Shown here in pieces: positions 10,584 to 20,416 of a stretch of 64,000 bases of DNA (its first letter is position 1; each line of letters opens with the position of its first letter). The position numbers were made by a program, and so were the translations under genes. Source of the DNA: Bradyrhizobium sp. CCGB01 (GTDB lineage Bacteria > Pseudomonadota > Alphaproteobacteria > Rhizobiales > Xanthobacteraceae); the NCBI RefSeq assembly GCF_024199795.1, contig NZ_JANADK010000001.1, positions 1,550,001 through 1,614,000 of the forward strand. The letters run 5' to 3'. The notes under the pieces are model-generated. The model was not told where the DNA came from. It did no database searches and saw only the letters and a program-made list of their open reading frames with translations.

Positions 10584-10874
10584 TTACGCCGCGTCGGCGT
10601 CGGTGGTCGCTTCCACCGGCTTGGGGCGGCGGGGCAGCGGGAAGGCTTCGCTCTCATAGAGCGAACGGATGCCGTTCTGGTCGAAGCGAGCTTCCTCGAC
10701 CTGGAGATAGGCGCCGTTCAGCGAATCCGTCGGCAACTGCTCCATCGCGAATTGCACGGCTTCGGCGGCGGTGCCGAACCGGCGATAGGTGAAGCCCGCG
10801 CGCTTCTTCTTGCGGATTGCGGCGGGGAAGAGCTCGGCGGAAGTGTTGAAGTTGAACGGACGCAGTGGACGCAT
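10584..10874 (-). CDS. small conserved hypothetical protein
   Basis: A 96-residue soluble protein beginning [20 protein letters not shown]. The middle part ([19 protein letters not shown]) looks like a compact alpha/beta fold. I do not recognise the family. ATG 10874 has GAGG about 8 bases upstream; a TTG two codons earlier is less likely. The gene ends with its own strong terminator, which supports it being real. Confidence 0.7.
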   Translation of the reverse strand: MRPLRPFNFNTSAELFPAAIRKKKRAGFTYRRFGTAAEAVQFAMEQLPTDSLNGAYLQVEEARFDQNGIRSLYESEAFPLPRRPKPVEATTDADAA

Positions 10875-11088
10875 GGTCAAAGACCTCGTGATCTCTCTGG
10901 GGCTTTAAGCGCGTGGGGTTTTGAAGGGCAGGGGGCCACAATCGGGTGGGCCCGCCGCACCGGTCATTTTCACTCACTAATATAGGCCGATTTGACAGAA
11001 ATGCGACCCCTGCGATGAGAGATGATGAATCCGCGCATGGCAGCCCCGCAGGCGCAATAAACAAAGTAATTTCAATGGTTTATATGGT

Positions 11089-11253
11089 TTACAGCTTGCC
11101 AAGAAGCAGCAACACGACCAAGACCACCAGCACGAGACCGCCGATCCCCATGCCGGAATGGCCCATGCCGTAGCCGTAGCCCCCGATCCGGCCGGACATG
11201 CCGCCCACGAGATAGATGATCACCAGGATGATCAGGATGGTCCCGAGTGTCAT
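11089..11253 (-). CDS. DUF3309 family small membrane protein
   Basis: The 54-residue product has two hydrophobic helices around a glycine-rich loop (GRIGGYGYGMGHSGMGIGG) and ends LLLLGKL. This is the form of DUF3309 proteins, short inner-membrane proteins of unknown function widespread in proteobacteria. The start MTLGTILIIL at 11253 gives the usual length; longer frames add an Arg-rich leader. Confidence 0.75.
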   Translation of the reverse strand: MTLGTILIILVIIYLVGGMSGRIGGYGYGMGHSGMGIGGLVLVVLVVLLLLGKL

Positions 11254-11359
11254 GGCGTCCTCCCTGGCGGCCGCCGGACTGCGCTCATCGGCCGCACCGC
11301 CAGAGAAGAAAAGCACATCGCGCCGCCGGGTTCCATGACGGAACCGGCGGCACGCAATG

Positions 11360-11779
11360 TTATTTCGGCTCAAGCTTCAGCGCGGCCGAGTTGATGCAGT
11401 AGCGCAGGCCGGTCGGGCCGGGGCCGTCGGGGAAGACGTGGCCGAGATGGCCGCTGCATTTGGAGCAGAGCACCTCGGTGCGGATCATGCCGTGGCTGGC
11501 ATCGTGCTCCTCGTCGATATGGCTCTCGACCGCAGGCTGGGTGAAGCTTGGCCAGCCGCAGCCGGAATCGAACTTGGCGTCGGACTCGAACAGCACATTG
11601 CCGCAGCCGGCGCAGACATAGGTGCCGGCGCGGTGGTCGTGCTCATATTCGCCGGAGAAGGGACGCTCGGTCGCCTTCTCGCGCAGCACCGCGTACTGCA
11701 TCGGCGATAATTCGCGCCGCCACTGCTCTTCGCTCTTGATGACCTTGTCGTCGGTGGTTTTCGTCTTGGTGTCGGGCAT
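11360..11779 (-). CDS. msrB: peptide-methionine (R)-S-oxide reductase
   Basis: MsrB reduces methionine-R-sulfoxide in oxidised proteins. The 139-residue protein has the two zinc CxxC pairs (Cys56/59 and Cys105/108), the GCGWPSF substrate-site motif and the catalytic Cys128 in RYCINSAAL. There is no signal peptide, so it acts in the cytoplasm. It lies 30 bases downstream of msrA on the same strand, and the two are probably cotranscribed and cover both sulfoxide stereoisomers. Confidence 0.95.
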   Translation of the reverse strand: MPDTKTKTTDDKVIKSEEQWRRELSPMQYAVLREKATERPFSGEYEHDHRAGTYVCAGCGNVLFESDAKFDSGCGWPSFTQPAVESHIDEEHDASHGMIRTEVLCSKCSGHLGHVFPDGPGPTGLRYCINSAALKLEPK

Positions 11780-11809
11780 GGGTCTCCCGTTTCTTCTGTG
11801 ATCTCAGGA

Positions 11810-12514
11810 TCAGTTGGTGGCCTTGCTGGCACTCACCAGCGTCGGCTTCTCAATGTAGTTATCCGCGAACAGCTTTTTCAGGTTCTCGACCTTCGGAAGA
11901 TCGTTGTAGGCGATGTAGGGCTGGTTCGGGTGCAGCGTCAGATAGTCCTGGTGATAGGCCTCCGCCGGGTAGAACGCCTCCAGCGCGCCGACCTTGGTCA
12001 CGATCGGCTTGCTGAAGACCTTGGCGGTGTTGAGCTGGGCGATATAGGCCTCCGCCACCTTCTTCTGCTCGTCGGAGGTGGTGAAGATTGCCGAGCGATA
12101 TTGCGTGCCGGTGTCCGGGCCCTGGCGGTTGAGCTGGGTCGGGTCGTGCGCCACCGAGAAGTAGATCTGGAGGATCTTGCCGTAGGAGATCTTCTTCGGA
12201 TCGTACTTGATCTCGACCGACTCGGCGTGGCCGGTCCGGCCGCTCGAGACGGTCTGGTAATCGGCCGTCGCCTTGGTGCCGCCGGCATAGCCGGAGACCG
12301 CGTTGACGACGCCAGCGGTGTGCTGGAAGACGCCCTGCACGCCCCAGAAGCAGCCGCCGGCGATGACGGCGGTCTGGATTCCGGACGCGGGCGCCGCATC
12401 CATGGCGGGCGCGGGGATCACGACCGCATCCTCCGCGGCCCTGGACGGCAGGGCAAAGGCCAGCGTCAGTGCGGTGGTGGCGGCGAGCAGCGAGGCGAGG
12501 GCGGAGCGGCGCAT
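11810..12514 (-). CDS. msrA: peptide-methionine (S)-S-oxide reductase, exported
   Basis: MsrA repairs methionine-S-sulfoxide. The 234-residue protein carries a signal peptide (MRRSALASLLAATTALTLAF, cut near SRAAEDA) and the catalytic motif GGCFWG with Cys55, followed by the normal family core (GYAGG, GHAESVEI, YRSAIF). It is therefore probably periplasmic, while the MsrB gene next to it encodes a protein with no signal. ATG 12514 is chosen because it puts the signal peptide first; the frame is open further upstream. Confidence 0.93.
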   Translation of the reverse strand: MRRSALASLLAATTALTLAFALPSRAAEDAVVIPAPAMDAAPASGIQTAVIAGGCFWGVQGVFQHTAGVVNAVSGYAGGTKATADYQTVSSGRTGHAESVEIKYDPKKISYGKILQIYFSVAHDPTQLNRQGPDTGTQYRSAIFTTSDEQKKVAEAYIAQLNTAKVFSKPIVTKVGALEAFYPAEAYHQDYLTLHPNQPYIAYNDLPKVENLKKLFADNYIEKPTLVSASKATN

Positions 12515-12759
12515 GGTGATCCTCTTTCGGAAGGTCTGACAGTGTAGGGCGGCCGGGGAGGCGCGAACAGCCCGTTTGGCCGCGTTTTCGGACAATGGAG
12601 ATACGGGCGCAGGCTGCAATTGTTACGGGGGGACGGACACGAGTCTGTGAAAAAAAGCCTCAGACAGCGCCACTTGGCGAGGCCGGGAACTCCGGGCTAG
12701 ATGACCCCGCGCGATCGACGATCCCCTTGAAATCTGGTGGCTGGAGCTGACCTGACAAC

Positions 12760-14445
12760 ATGCTGCGCGTCATTCCCCTGAGCTTCGCCATCCTGATCTC
12801 GAGTGCTGCGATTGCCACGGCCGAGCCGCCAGCCGGCGACGACCTCGCCACCTGTCGCGACCGCCAGGCGGAGGCACAGGCCCGCGCGACGGCCTGCGAC
12901 AATCTGCTGAACGCCGACCGTCTCACCGGCAAGGACAAGGCGATCGCGCTCACCGTGCGCGGCAACACGCTGATCAACAAGCGCGACAACGTCCGTGCGA
13001 TCGAGACCCTGTCCATGGCCATCGACCTCGATCCCGACAATGTCGTGGCGCTCAACCTGCGCGGCCTCGGCTATGAGCGCAGGGGCCAGGACGATCTCGC
13101 GATGGCCGACTACAATCTCGCGCTCCAGAAGCGCCCGACCTACGGCGTTCCCTACAACAACCGCGGCGTCATCCAGCTGCGCCGCGGGGCGCTGCAAAGC
13201 GCGCTCGACGATTTCAACCTGTCGATCAAATACACACCCAAATTCCTGCTCGGCTGGACCAACCGCGCCCGCGTGCGCACGCTGACGAAGGATTTCAACG
13301 GAGCGATCGCCGATTTCGCGGAGGCCGAGAAGATCGATCCGGCCGCGCCGCAGATTGCCGGCAATCGCTGCGTCACCTGGGGCCTGATGGGCAAGTTCGA
13401 CCAGGCCTTTGCCGACTGCAACGGCCTGATCGAGAAGCAGCCGAGAAACGTGTTCGCGATCAACAATCGCGCCGGCGTCAGCATGCTGAAGGGCGACCTC
13501 GACGCCGCGCTGAAGGACTACAACACCGCCATCCAGATCAACCCGAACAGTGTGCGCGCCCATTCCGGCCGCGGCCAGATCTACGAGCGCAGGAAAGATC
13601 TTGCCCAGGCCCGTGCCGACTATCGCGCCGCGGCCTATTCGCTGACGAGGTTCGACGACCTCGACGTCGCGCGCGCGCGCGCCGTCGCGCAGGAGCGGCT
13701 CGCCGCACTGACGCCGCAGGCGCCGGCCGGGTCCACCGGACGCCGCGTCGCGCTGGTGATCGGCAACGGCGCCTACAACAACGTCCACGCATTGCCCAAT
13801 CCGCCCCGCGACGCGAAATTGATCGCGGGCGTGCTGCGCGATGTCGGCTTCCAGACCGTGATATCCGTCAGCGACCTGACCCGCGACAAGTTCTTCGAAG
13901 CGCTGCAGAGGTTTGCGGCGGAAGCGGAGACGGCGGATTGGGCCGTGGTCTACTACGCCGGCCACGGTTTCGAGATCGGCGGCGTGAACTATCTCGTGCC
14001 CGTCGATGCCAAGCTCGCCGCCGACAGGGACGCCGAGACCCAGGCGGTCGCGCTGGAGCAGGTGATCGCAGCCGTGGGCGCTGCACGTAAAGTGCGCCTG
14101 GTCATGCTCGATGCCTGCCGCGACAATCCGTTCGCACCGACCATGCAGCGCACGCTGTCGCTCAAGCTGGTCGACAAGGGCTTTTCAAACATCGAGCCCG
14201 GCGCCGGCTTCATGGTGGTCTACGCCGCCAAGCACGGCGAGACCGCGATGGACGGCGACGGCGGTGCCGACAGCCCCTTCGCCACCGCGCTCGCCCGCGA
14301 GATCAAGGTGCCGAAGGTCGAGATCCGGAAACTGTTCGACATCATCCGCGACGACGTCTGGGCCGTGACCAAGCACGAGCAGCAGCCGTTTTCGTACGGC
14401 TCGCCGCCGGGGCGGGAGGATTTTTATTTTGTTGCGGGGAAGTGA
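12760..14445 (+). CDS. secreted TPR and caspase-like (peptidase C14) protein
   Basis: The 561-residue protein has a signal peptide (residues 1-21), about six TPR repeats (roughly 60-305) and a C-terminal caspase-like domain starting at RRVALVIGNGAY (residue 327). The catalytic dyad is visible: His402 in YYAGHG and Cys453 in DACRDNPF. Such bacterial metacaspase-like proteases usually cut after basic residues; the TPR part probably binds partners. Its targets are unknown. It stands alone between msrA and the helicase, and a signal peptide places it in the periplasm. Confidence 0.88.
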   Translation: MLRVIPLSFAILISSAAIATAEPPAGDDLATCRDRQAEAQARATACDNLLNADRLTGKDKAIALTVRGNTLINKRDNVRAIETLSMAIDLDPDNVVALNLRGLGYERRGQDDLAMADYNLALQKRPTYGVPYNNRGVIQLRRGALQSALDDFNLSIKYTPKFLLGWTNRARVRTLTKDFNGAIADFAEAEKIDPAAPQIAGNRCVTWGLMGKFDQAFADCNGLIEKQPRNVFAINNRAGVSMLKGDLDAALKDYNTAIQINPNSVRAHSGRGQIYERRKDLAQARADYRAAAYSLTRFDDLDVARARAVAQERLAALTPQAPAGSTGRRVALVIGNGAYNNVHALPNPPRDAKLIAGVLRDVGFQTVISVSDLTRDKFFEALQRFAAEAETADWAVVYYAGHGFEIGGVNYLVPVDAKLAADRDAETQAVALEQVIAAVGAARKVRLVMLDACRDNPFAPTMQRTLSLKLVDKGFSNIEPGAGFMVVYAAKHGETAMDGDGGADSPFATALAREIKVPKVEIRKLFDIIRDDVWAVTKHEQQPFSYGSPPGREDFYFVAGK

Positions 14446-14446
14446 G

Positions 14447-14554
14447 GCATTGGGTTGCGAAGCAACTCAATGCGTCATTCCGGGGCGATGCGAAGCATCG
14501 AACCCGGAATCTCGAGATTCCGGGTTCGGCTCTTCGAGCCGCCCCGGAATGACC
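14447..14554. repeat. extragenic palindromic repeat
   Basis: A hairpin GCATTGGGTTGC/GCAACTCAATGC is followed by a palindrome with ends GTCATTCCGGGGC and GCCCCGGAATGAC around an inner repeat CGGAATCTCGAGATTCCG. It is a common Bradyrhizobium intergenic element and may also end transcription from the caspase gene. Confidence 0.8.
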
Positions 14555-14562
14555 GCTGGAAT

Positions 14563-15678
14563 TCACACCACGATACTCAACCGCTTCGCCGCGCGCGTGA
14601 TGCCGGTGTACAGCCACCGCGCCCGCGAATCCTGAAACGCAAAACTCTCGTCGAACAGCACGACGTCGTCCCATTGCGAGCCCTGCGATTTGTGCACGGT
14701 CAGCACGTAGCCGTAGTCGAACTCGTCATAGGGCTTGCGCTGCTCCCAGGCGATCTGCTCGACGCCGCCCTCGAAGCAATCGGCGCGCACGGAGACCTTG
14801 GTCACCTTGTGCCCGAAATCCTCGTCCGGCGACAGCCGCATGGAGAGGATGCGCGACTTCGAGCGCGAGGTGTTGCGTGATTTCACGCGCCACAGGCCGC
14901 CGTTGAACAGGCCCTTCTTGCGGTTGTTGCGCAGGCACACCAGCTTGTCGCCGGCGACCGGGAAGACGTCCTCGATGTTCTGGCGCTGGCGCACCCGCAT
15001 GTTGTACGCGCGCCGCGTGTTGTTGCGGCCGACCAGGACCTGGTCGGCGCCCATGACGCGGTCGGGGTCGAGCTCCTTGCGCGACACCACTTCGCTCTCG
15101 CCGTAGCGGCCGATGTCGAGCTCGCGGCCTTCGCGAACGTCCATCGACATCCGCACGATCGGATCGTCCTGGGCCTGGCGGTGCACTTCGGTCAGCATCG
15201 CGTCGGGCTCGGTGTTGGTGAAGAAGCCGCCGCCCTGGATCGGCGGCAACTGGGCGGGATCCCCTAACACCAGCAGCGGACAGTCGAACGACATCAGGTC
15301 GCGCCCCAATTCAGCATCGACCATCGAGCATTCGTCGATCACGATCAGCTTGGCCTTGGAGGCCGGCGCGTCGTCCCACAGTTCAAAACTCGGCTGCTCC
15401 TCGCCGGATTCGCGGGCGCGGTAGATCAGCGAGTGGATGGTGGAGGCCTCGTCGCAACCCTTGTTGCGCATGACGAGCGCCGCCTTGCCGGTGAAGGCGG
15501 CGAATTTCACCTCGCCGTCGACGCCCTCGGCGATATGCCGCGCCAGCGTGGTCTTGCCGGTGCCGGCAAAGCCAAACAGCCGGAAGATCGGCGGCGTGCC
15601 GTTCCGGCCGGGTTTTGCCTTGAGCCAGTCGCCGACGGCCTTGAGCGCGGCGTCCTGATGCGGGGAGAAATTGGTCAT
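14563..15678 (-). CDS. RecD-like ATP-dependent DNA helicase
   Basis: A superfamily 1 helicase of 371 residues. It has Walker A GFAGTGKTT near the N-terminus, the DExx-type motif IDECSMVD, the motif LVLGDPAQLPPI, and the C-terminal UvrD-like segment VLTVHKSQGSQWDDVV followed by YTGITRAAKR. This is the RecD/Pif1 class of 5'-3' helicases, here as a small stand-alone protein. It probably acts in DNA repair or replication restart. ATG 15678 (MTNFSPHQDAA) fits the family; an ATG 13 codons upstream is possible. Confidence 0.88.
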   Translation of the reverse strand: MTNFSPHQDAALKAVGDWLKAKPGRNGTPPIFRLFGFAGTGKTTLARHIAEGVDGEVKFAAFTGKAALVMRNKGCDEASTIHSLIYRARESGEEQPSFELWDDAPASKAKLIVIDECSMVDAELGRDLMSFDCPLLVLGDPAQLPPIQGGGFFTNTEPDAMLTEVHRQAQDDPIVRMSMDVREGRELDIGRYGESEVVSRKELDPDRVMGADQVLVGRNNTRRAYNMRVRQRQNIEDVFPVAGDKLVCLRNNRKKGLFNGGLWRVKSRNTSRSKSRILSMRLSPDEDFGHKVTKVSVRADCFEGGVEQIAWEQRKPYDEFDYGYVLTVHKSQGSQWDDVVLFDESFAFQDSRARWLYTGITRAAKRLSIVV

Positions 15679-15789
15679 ATCTGTCTTGAGAAGGGGCGAA
15701 ATCGACCGATTCGCCATCCCCCAAAACTAACCATTCGCCCCGCCGGTTCAAGCGCGGGGCAATTGCATTTAGAGCCTTGTTTCTGTGGC

Positions 15790-15925
15790 CATCCTTCGAG
15801 ACGCCCGCCTTTGGCGGGCTCCTCAGGATGAGGGCGGAGTGCGCGGCGGCAGTCTTCTACAGCGAAAGATGCCGGTCAGCCTCATCCTGAGGAGACCGCG
15901 CAAGCGGTCGTCTCGAAGGACGAGG
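15790..15925. repeat. extragenic palindromic repeat
   Basis: Two arms with CCTTCGAGACG and CTCCTCAGGATGAGG face their complements CCTCATCCTGAGGAG and CGTCTCGAAGG. It is a widespread rhizobial intergenic element, here between the helicase gene and the napC stop. Confidence 0.8.
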
Positions 15926-15976
15926 CGCTTGCTCAAGCCGCACCAAGCGCCCTGGCTTCAAGCCGCGCAGACCACC

Positions 15977-16630
15977 CTACTGCCACCCCGGAACGCCGCG
16001 CATGTCGGGCAGGTGGTGGGCGATGCCCTTGTGGCAGTCGATGCAGGTCTTTTCCTTGGTGAACAGGAAGCGCTGGTGCGCCACTGAGGCCCGCGGCGAC
16101 TGCTTCGTGATGTCCATGGAATCGGCGCTGTGGCAGTTGCGGCACTCCAGCGAATCGTTGGCCTTGAAGCGCGCCCATTCATGCGCCGCCAGCTCGAGCC
16201 GGTGGTCCAGGAACTTTTCCCGGGTGTCGATCGTGCCAAAAATCTTGCCCCAGACTTCCTTGGAGGCCTGCATCTTGCGCGCGATCTTGTCGGTCCAGTT
16301 GTGCGGCACGTGGCAGTCCGGGCAGGTCGCGCGCACGCCGGAGCGATTGGTGAAGTGGATGGTCGACTTCAGCTCGGCGTAGACGTTGTCCTTCATCTCG
16401 TGGCAGCCGGTGCAGAACTTCTCGGTGTTGGTCAATTCCAGCGCGGTGTTGAAGCCGCCCCAGAAGATCACGCCGGCCGCAAAGCCCGCGAGCACCAGCA
16501 CGCCGAGCCCGAACACCGAGCTCGGCCGGATCAGCACCTGCCAGAGCTCGAGCGCGAAGGCCCAGCTTCGCGCGATGAAGCCGCGCCTGGGTTCCAGCTT
16601 TTCTTTGGGCTCGTCAGCGGTCGTCGTCAT
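15977..16630 (-). CDS. napC: periplasmic nitrate reductase cytochrome c NapC
   Basis: NapC is the membrane-anchored tetraheme cytochrome that takes electrons from quinol and passes them to NapAB. The 217-residue protein has one N-terminal membrane helix (about 40-58) and four heme sites: CTGCH (73-77), CPDCH (103-107), CRNCH (163-167) and CIDCH (196-200). The start ATG overlaps the napB stop in an ATGA. It is the last gene of the napEDABC operon. Confidence 0.96.
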   Translation of the reverse strand: MTTTADEPKEKLEPRRGFIARSWAFALELWQVLIRPSSVFGLGVLVLAGFAAGVIFWGGFNTALELTNTEKFCTGCHEMKDNVYAELKSTIHFTNRSGVRATCPDCHVPHNWTDKIARKMQASKEVWGKIFGTIDTREKFLDHRLELAAHEWARFKANDSLECRNCHSADSMDITKQSPRASVAHQRFLFTKEKTCIDCHKGIAHHLPDMRGVPGWQ

Positions 16631-17097
16631 CGCCGACCACCGGGGCTGGCGCGCGAGAGCAGCGTGTCGATGTCGGTGAAGTCGTTGCTCACCGGCGGCG
16701 TGGCGGTGTTCTGCGGCACGTGGCACTCGGTGCAGAAGAAGCGCCGCGGCGAGATCGAGGCCAGGAACTGGCCGTCGCGGTCCATGAAATGCGTGATCGA
16801 GACCATCGGCGCCTGCGATTCAGCGGTGCGCGCCCGCGCGTGGCAGGACAGGCACTTGTTGCCGTTGAGATCGATCTGGTAGCCGTCGATCGTATGCGGG
16901 ATCACCGGCGGCTGCTCCGGATAGTTGCGCGACTCCCTTTCGGAGGTGTTGCGGTTCGGCAGCATCGGCGGCGCCGGGCCCTCGTCATTGAGCGGCGTCG
17001 AACCGCGCAGGCCTGACGTCACCGTCTGCGCGGTCAGCGAGCTCGCGCCGGCGGCGATCGCGACCGCGAGCAGGGCGATTGCAAATCGTTTCATCAT
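16627..17097 (-). CDS. napB: periplasmic nitrate reductase small subunit, diheme cytochrome c
   Basis: NapB carries electrons from NapC to the catalytic subunit NapA in the periplasm. The 156-residue protein has a signal peptide (residues 1-23) and two heme c sites, CLSCH (82-86) and CTECH (122-126), plus conserved His residues that may serve as distal ligands. The ATG at 17097 overlaps the napA stop by 4 bases, and its own stop overlaps napC by 4, so the three are translationally coupled. Confidence 0.95.
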   Translation of the reverse strand: MMKRFAIALLAVAIAAGASSLTAQTVTSGLRGSTPLNDEGPAPPMLPNRNTSERESRNYPEQPPVIPHTIDGYQIDLNGNKCLSCHARARTAESQAPMVSITHFMDRDGQFLASISPRRFFCTECHVPQNTATPPVSNDFTDIDTLLSRASPGGRR

Positions 17098-19607
17098 GAC
17101 AGGTTCACCCGCTCGATGCGCACGGCGCATTTCTTGTAGTCGGTCTGCAGCGAGATCGGATCGGTGGCGTCCAGCGTCACCTTGTTGATCAGCTTGGATT
17201 CGTCGAACCACGGCACGAAGACGAGGCCACGCGGCGGCCGGTCGCGGCCGCGCGTCTCGACGCGGGCGCGGATGAAGCCGCGCCGCGAGACCACCTTCAC
17301 CTCGTCGCCGCGCCGGAGCTTTGCTTCCGACGCGTCGTCCGGATGCATGAAGCACACGGCCTCGGGGAACGCCTTGTAGAGCTCGGGCACGCGGCGCGTC
17401 ATGGTGCCGGAATGCCAGTGCTCGAGCACGCGGCCGGTCGAGAGCCAGAGCGGATATTCGCCGTCGGGGGATTCCGCCGGCGGCTCGTAGGGCAGCGCGA
17501 AGATGCGCGCCCTGCCGTCCGGATAGCCGTAGAACTGCACGCCGGCGCCTTGCTTGACGTAGGGATCGCTGCCCTCGCGGAAACGCCATCTCGTTTCCTG
17601 GCCGTTGACGACAGGCCAGCGCAGGCCGCGCTCGCGGTGATAGCTCTCGAACGGCGCGAGGTCGTGGCCATGACCGCGGCCGAACGAGGCGTATTCCTCG
17701 AACAGGCCCTTCTGCACGTAGAAGCCGAACGCCTTGGATTCCTCGTTGGCGTAGCCTTCCTCGATCTCCGAGGTCGGAAACTTGTCGACCTGGCCGTTCT
17801 TGTAGAGCACGTCGAACAGCGTCTTGCCGCGAACCTCCGGTTTCTTGGCGATCAGCTCCTCCGGCCACACCTCCTCGATCTTGAAGCGTTTTGAAAATTC
17901 CATGAGCTGCCAGAGATCGGACTTCGACTCGCCGGGCGCGGAGACGAGCTGATGCCAGAACTGCGTGCGCCGCTCGGCATTGCCGTAAGCGCCTTCCTTC
18001 TCCACCCACATCGCGGTGGGCAGGATCAGATCGGCGGCCAGAGCCGTCACCGAGGGATAGGCGTCCGAGACCACGATGAAATTGTCGGGATTGCGGAAGC
18101 CCGGATAGGTCTCCTCGTTGGCGTTGGGGCCGGCTTGCAAGTTGTTGTTGACCTGCACCCAATAGGCGTTGATCAGGCCGTCCTTCAGCATCCGGCTTTG
18201 CAGCACGGCGTGTGCGCCGTTCTTGTCGGGAATGGTGCCTTCGGGCAGCTGCCAGATGTGCTCGGCGTGATCGCGATGCGCCTTGTTGGTGACGACCATG
18301 TCCGCGGGGAGGCGGTGCGAGAAGGTGCCGACCTCGCGCGCGGTGCCGCAGGCCGAGGGCTGGCCGGTCAGCGAGAACGGGCTGTTGCCGGGCGAGGAGA
18401 TCTTTCCGGTCAGAAGGTGGATGTTGTAGACGAGGTTGTTGCACCAGACGCCGCGGGTGTGCTGGTTGAAACCCATCGTCCAGAACGAGACCACTTTCGT
18501 CTTGGGATTGGCATAGAGCTCGGCGAGCGCCTCGAGCCGATTGAGCGGTACGCCGGACATTTCGGCGGCCTTCTCCAACGTGTACTCCGAGACGAACTTG
18601 ACGTACTCGTCGTAGCTCATGTCGGTGGAGTCGTTGGCCTTCGTCGCGCCCGTTGCCTTCTTCTGCAGCGGATGCTCGGGCCGCAGGCCATAACCGATGT
18701 CGGTCTGTCCGCGCCTGAAGATGGTATGGGCGGCGACGAAGTCCTTGTCGACGCGCCCGGTCTTGATGATGTGATTGGCGATGGCGTTGAGGATGTAGAG
18801 GTCGGTCTGCGGCTTGAACACCATGCCGATGTCGGCGAGGTCGAACGAGCGGTGCTCGAAGGTGGAGAGCACGGCGACGCGGACATGCGGCGCGGAGAGC
18901 CGGCGGTCGGCCAGGCGCGTCCACAGGATCGGGTGCATCTCCGCCATGTTGGAGCCCCACAGCACGAAGGCGTCGGTGGCCTCGATGTCGTCATAGCAGC
19001 CGGCCGGCTCGTCGATGCCGAAGGTGCGCATCATGCCGGCGACGGCGGAGGCCATGCAGTGGCGCGCATTGGGGTCGATGTTGTTGGTGCGGAAGCCGGC
19101 CTTGAACAGCTTTGACGCGGCATAGCCTTCCCAGATCGTCCACTGCCCGGAGCCGAACATGGCGACGCCGTTCGGCCCGCGCTTCTTGAAGGCTTCCTTC
19201 CACTTCACTTCCATGATGTCGAAGGCTTCGTTCCAGGACACCGGCGTGAACTCGCCGTTCTTGTCGTACTTGCCGCCCGTCTTGCGCAGCATCGGCTGGG
19301 TCAGGCGGTCATGGCCGTACATGATCTTGGACAGGAAGTAGCCCTTGACGCAGTTGAGGCCGCGATTGACCTCGGCCTTGATGTCGCCATGGGTGGCGAC
19401 GACGCGGTTGTCCTTGGTCGCGACCATCACCGAGCAGCCGGTGCCGCAGAAGCGGCAGGCAGCCTTGTCCCATTTCAATTCGGATGTGTCGCGCTCGGTG
19501 ACGAGATTGGCAGCGAGCGCCGGTGCCGGCATGCCCGCGGCAGCGGCCGCGATCGCGGCGGCCTCGAGCTTCAGCATCTGGCGGCGGTCGAGCTTTGGTG
19601 ATGTCAT
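17094..19607 (-). CDS. napA: periplasmic nitrate reductase catalytic subunit
   Basis: NapA reduces nitrate to nitrite in the periplasm with a molybdenum bis-MGD cofactor and one [4Fe-4S] cluster. The 837-residue protein begins with a twin-arginine signal (DRRQMLKL) for folded export by Tat. The cluster cysteines are Cys51, 54, 58 and 86 (CRFCGTGC and GLNCVKG). The Mo ligand Cys lies in [11 protein letters not shown]. The length is normal for NapA. It lies between napD and napB, and electrons arrive through NapC and NapB. Confidence 0.98.
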   Translation of the reverse strand: MTSPKLDRRQMLKLEAAAIAAAAAGMPAPALAANLVTERDTSELKWDKAACRFCGTGCSVMVATKDNRVVATHGDIKAEVNRGLNCVKGYFLSKIMYGHDRLTQPMLRKTGGKYDKNGEFTPVSWNEAFDIMEVKWKEAFKKRGPNGVAMFGSGQWTIWEGYAASKLFKAGFRTNNIDPNARHCMASAVAGMMRTFGIDEPAGCYDDIEATDAFVLWGSNMAEMHPILWTRLADRRLSAPHVRVAVLSTFEHRSFDLADIGMVFKPQTDLYILNAIANHIIKTGRVDKDFVAAHTIFRRGQTDIGYGLRPEHPLQKKATGATKANDSTDMSYDEYVKFVSEYTLEKAAEMSGVPLNRLEALAELYANPKTKVVSFWTMGFNQHTRGVWCNNLVYNIHLLTGKISSPGNSPFSLTGQPSACGTAREVGTFSHRLPADMVVTNKAHRDHAEHIWQLPEGTIPDKNGAHAVLQSRMLKDGLINAYWVQVNNNLQAGPNANEETYPGFRNPDNFIVVSDAYPSVTALAADLILPTAMWVEKEGAYGNAERRTQFWHQLVSAPGESKSDLWQLMEFSKRFKIEEVWPEELIAKKPEVRGKTLFDVLYKNGQVDKFPTSEIEEGYANEESKAFGFYVQKGLFEEYASFGRGHGHDLAPFESYHRERGLRWPVVNGQETRWRFREGSDPYVKQGAGVQFYGYPDGRARIFALPYEPPAESPDGEYPLWLSTGRVLEHWHSGTMTRRVPELYKAFPEAVCFMHPDDASEAKLRRGDEVKVVSRRGFIRARVETRGRDRPPRGLVFVPWFDESKLINKVTLDATDPISLQTDYKKCAVRIERVNLS

Positions 19608-19623
19608 GGTGGCTCTTCCTGAC

Positions 19624-19938
19624 TCAGGCGGTTTCGATGGCGTGGAAGACCAGCGCCGCGGAATAGACGTTCGGCAGCGACTGGATGGTGTTGAGCAGCG
19701 TGCCGAGGCTGCCGGCGTCAGGCGCCTCGGTCACGACGATGAGCTTGCCGCGCGCGTCGCGGCCGTGAATTTCGCAGCCGGGCAGCGCGGTGATCTCGGC
19801 CTCCAGCTCGTCCAGGCGCTCGGGACGCGCCTGCACCACGATGCTGGCGATCTCACAGCCGGGCGGGGAGATGACGCGCTCGGTGCTGAGCACCCGGCCG
19901 GTGATCAATGCGCGGCGGTTGAGTGTGGCTTGTGCCAT
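19624..19938 (-). CDS. napD: NapD, chaperone for the NapA Tat signal
   Basis: NapD binds the twin-arginine leader of NapA and holds back export until the cofactor is inserted. The 104-residue cytoplasmic protein has the ferredoxin-like pattern of the family ([30 protein letters not shown]). ATG 19938 (MAQATLNRR) is preferred to a TTG ten codons upstream that overlaps the napE stop. It lies between napE and napA as in other Bradyrhizobium nap operons. Confidence 0.93.
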   Translation of the reverse strand: MAQATLNRRALITGRVLSTERVISPPGCEIASIVVQARPERLDELEAEITALPGCEIHGRDARGKLIVVTEAPDAGSLGTLLNTIQSLPNVYSAALVFHAIETA

Positions 19939-19964
19939 GATGGCTGTCTTTCGCTGTTCGGGGA

Positions 19965-20150
19965 TCAATGCGGGGAGGGCGGTGGGCCGGGAGGGCCGGC
20001 AAACATCTGGTAGATCCAGACGCCGAGCCCGTATGAGCCGACCGTTCCGACCGCGAGGACGGGCATCACGACCGCGGTCAGGAACAGGAACGCAAAGATC
20101 TCCATGCGCTTACGGCGCACGCGCGAAGTCGTGTCGTCAGGGGCCGACAT
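19965..20150 (-). CDS. napE: NapE, small membrane protein of nap operon
   Basis: The 61-residue protein has a basic N-terminus (TTSRVRRKRMEIFAFLFL) and one membrane helix, ending in a Pro-rich tail. This matches NapE/TorE-type proteins, whose role in nitrate reduction is not settled. It is the first gene of napEDABC. ATG 20150 gives the normal size; the frame extends upstream but without similarity to the family. Confidence 0.9.
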   Translation of the reverse strand: MSAPDDTTSRVRRKRMEIFAFLFLTAVVMPVLAVGTVGSYGLGVWIYQMFAGPPGPPPSPH

Positions 20151-20238
20151 ATTCGGTCTCTCTGAATGGTATGGGAATCGGGACGGCATCCGGGCCGTTA
20201 CCTTGCTGCACTTTAGATAGGTTCGAGCCGCTAACGCG

Positions 20239-20252
20239 TTGATCTGGATCAA
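20239..20252 (-). promoter_or_regulatory. FNR/FixK2-type box upstream of napE
   Basis: The sequence TTGATCTGGATCAA is a perfect TTGAT-N4-ATCAA palindrome, the consensus for FixK2/FNR. Its centre lies about 95 bases upstream of the napE start, so a -41.5 placement would give a 50-60 base leader. In Bradyrhizobium, nap genes are known FixK2 targets under low oxygen. Confidence 0.85.
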
Positions 20253-20416
20253 CCTGTCGACTTGGCCGCACCCTGTAGTACGCGCCGGATCGGGCTTGCT
20301 TTGCTACGTGCGGGTGAGGGATCCATCTCCCGCGCGGCGGAATTGCGATTCCGTAGACAGCCGCCCCTCACGCATTAAGATGACGTTAACAACAATAATG
20401 CGGGAGAGACGGCGTC

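Noticed and set aside
17952..19115. Plus-strand ORF of 387 codons inside napA
   Set aside because: Antisense to napA, no motif.
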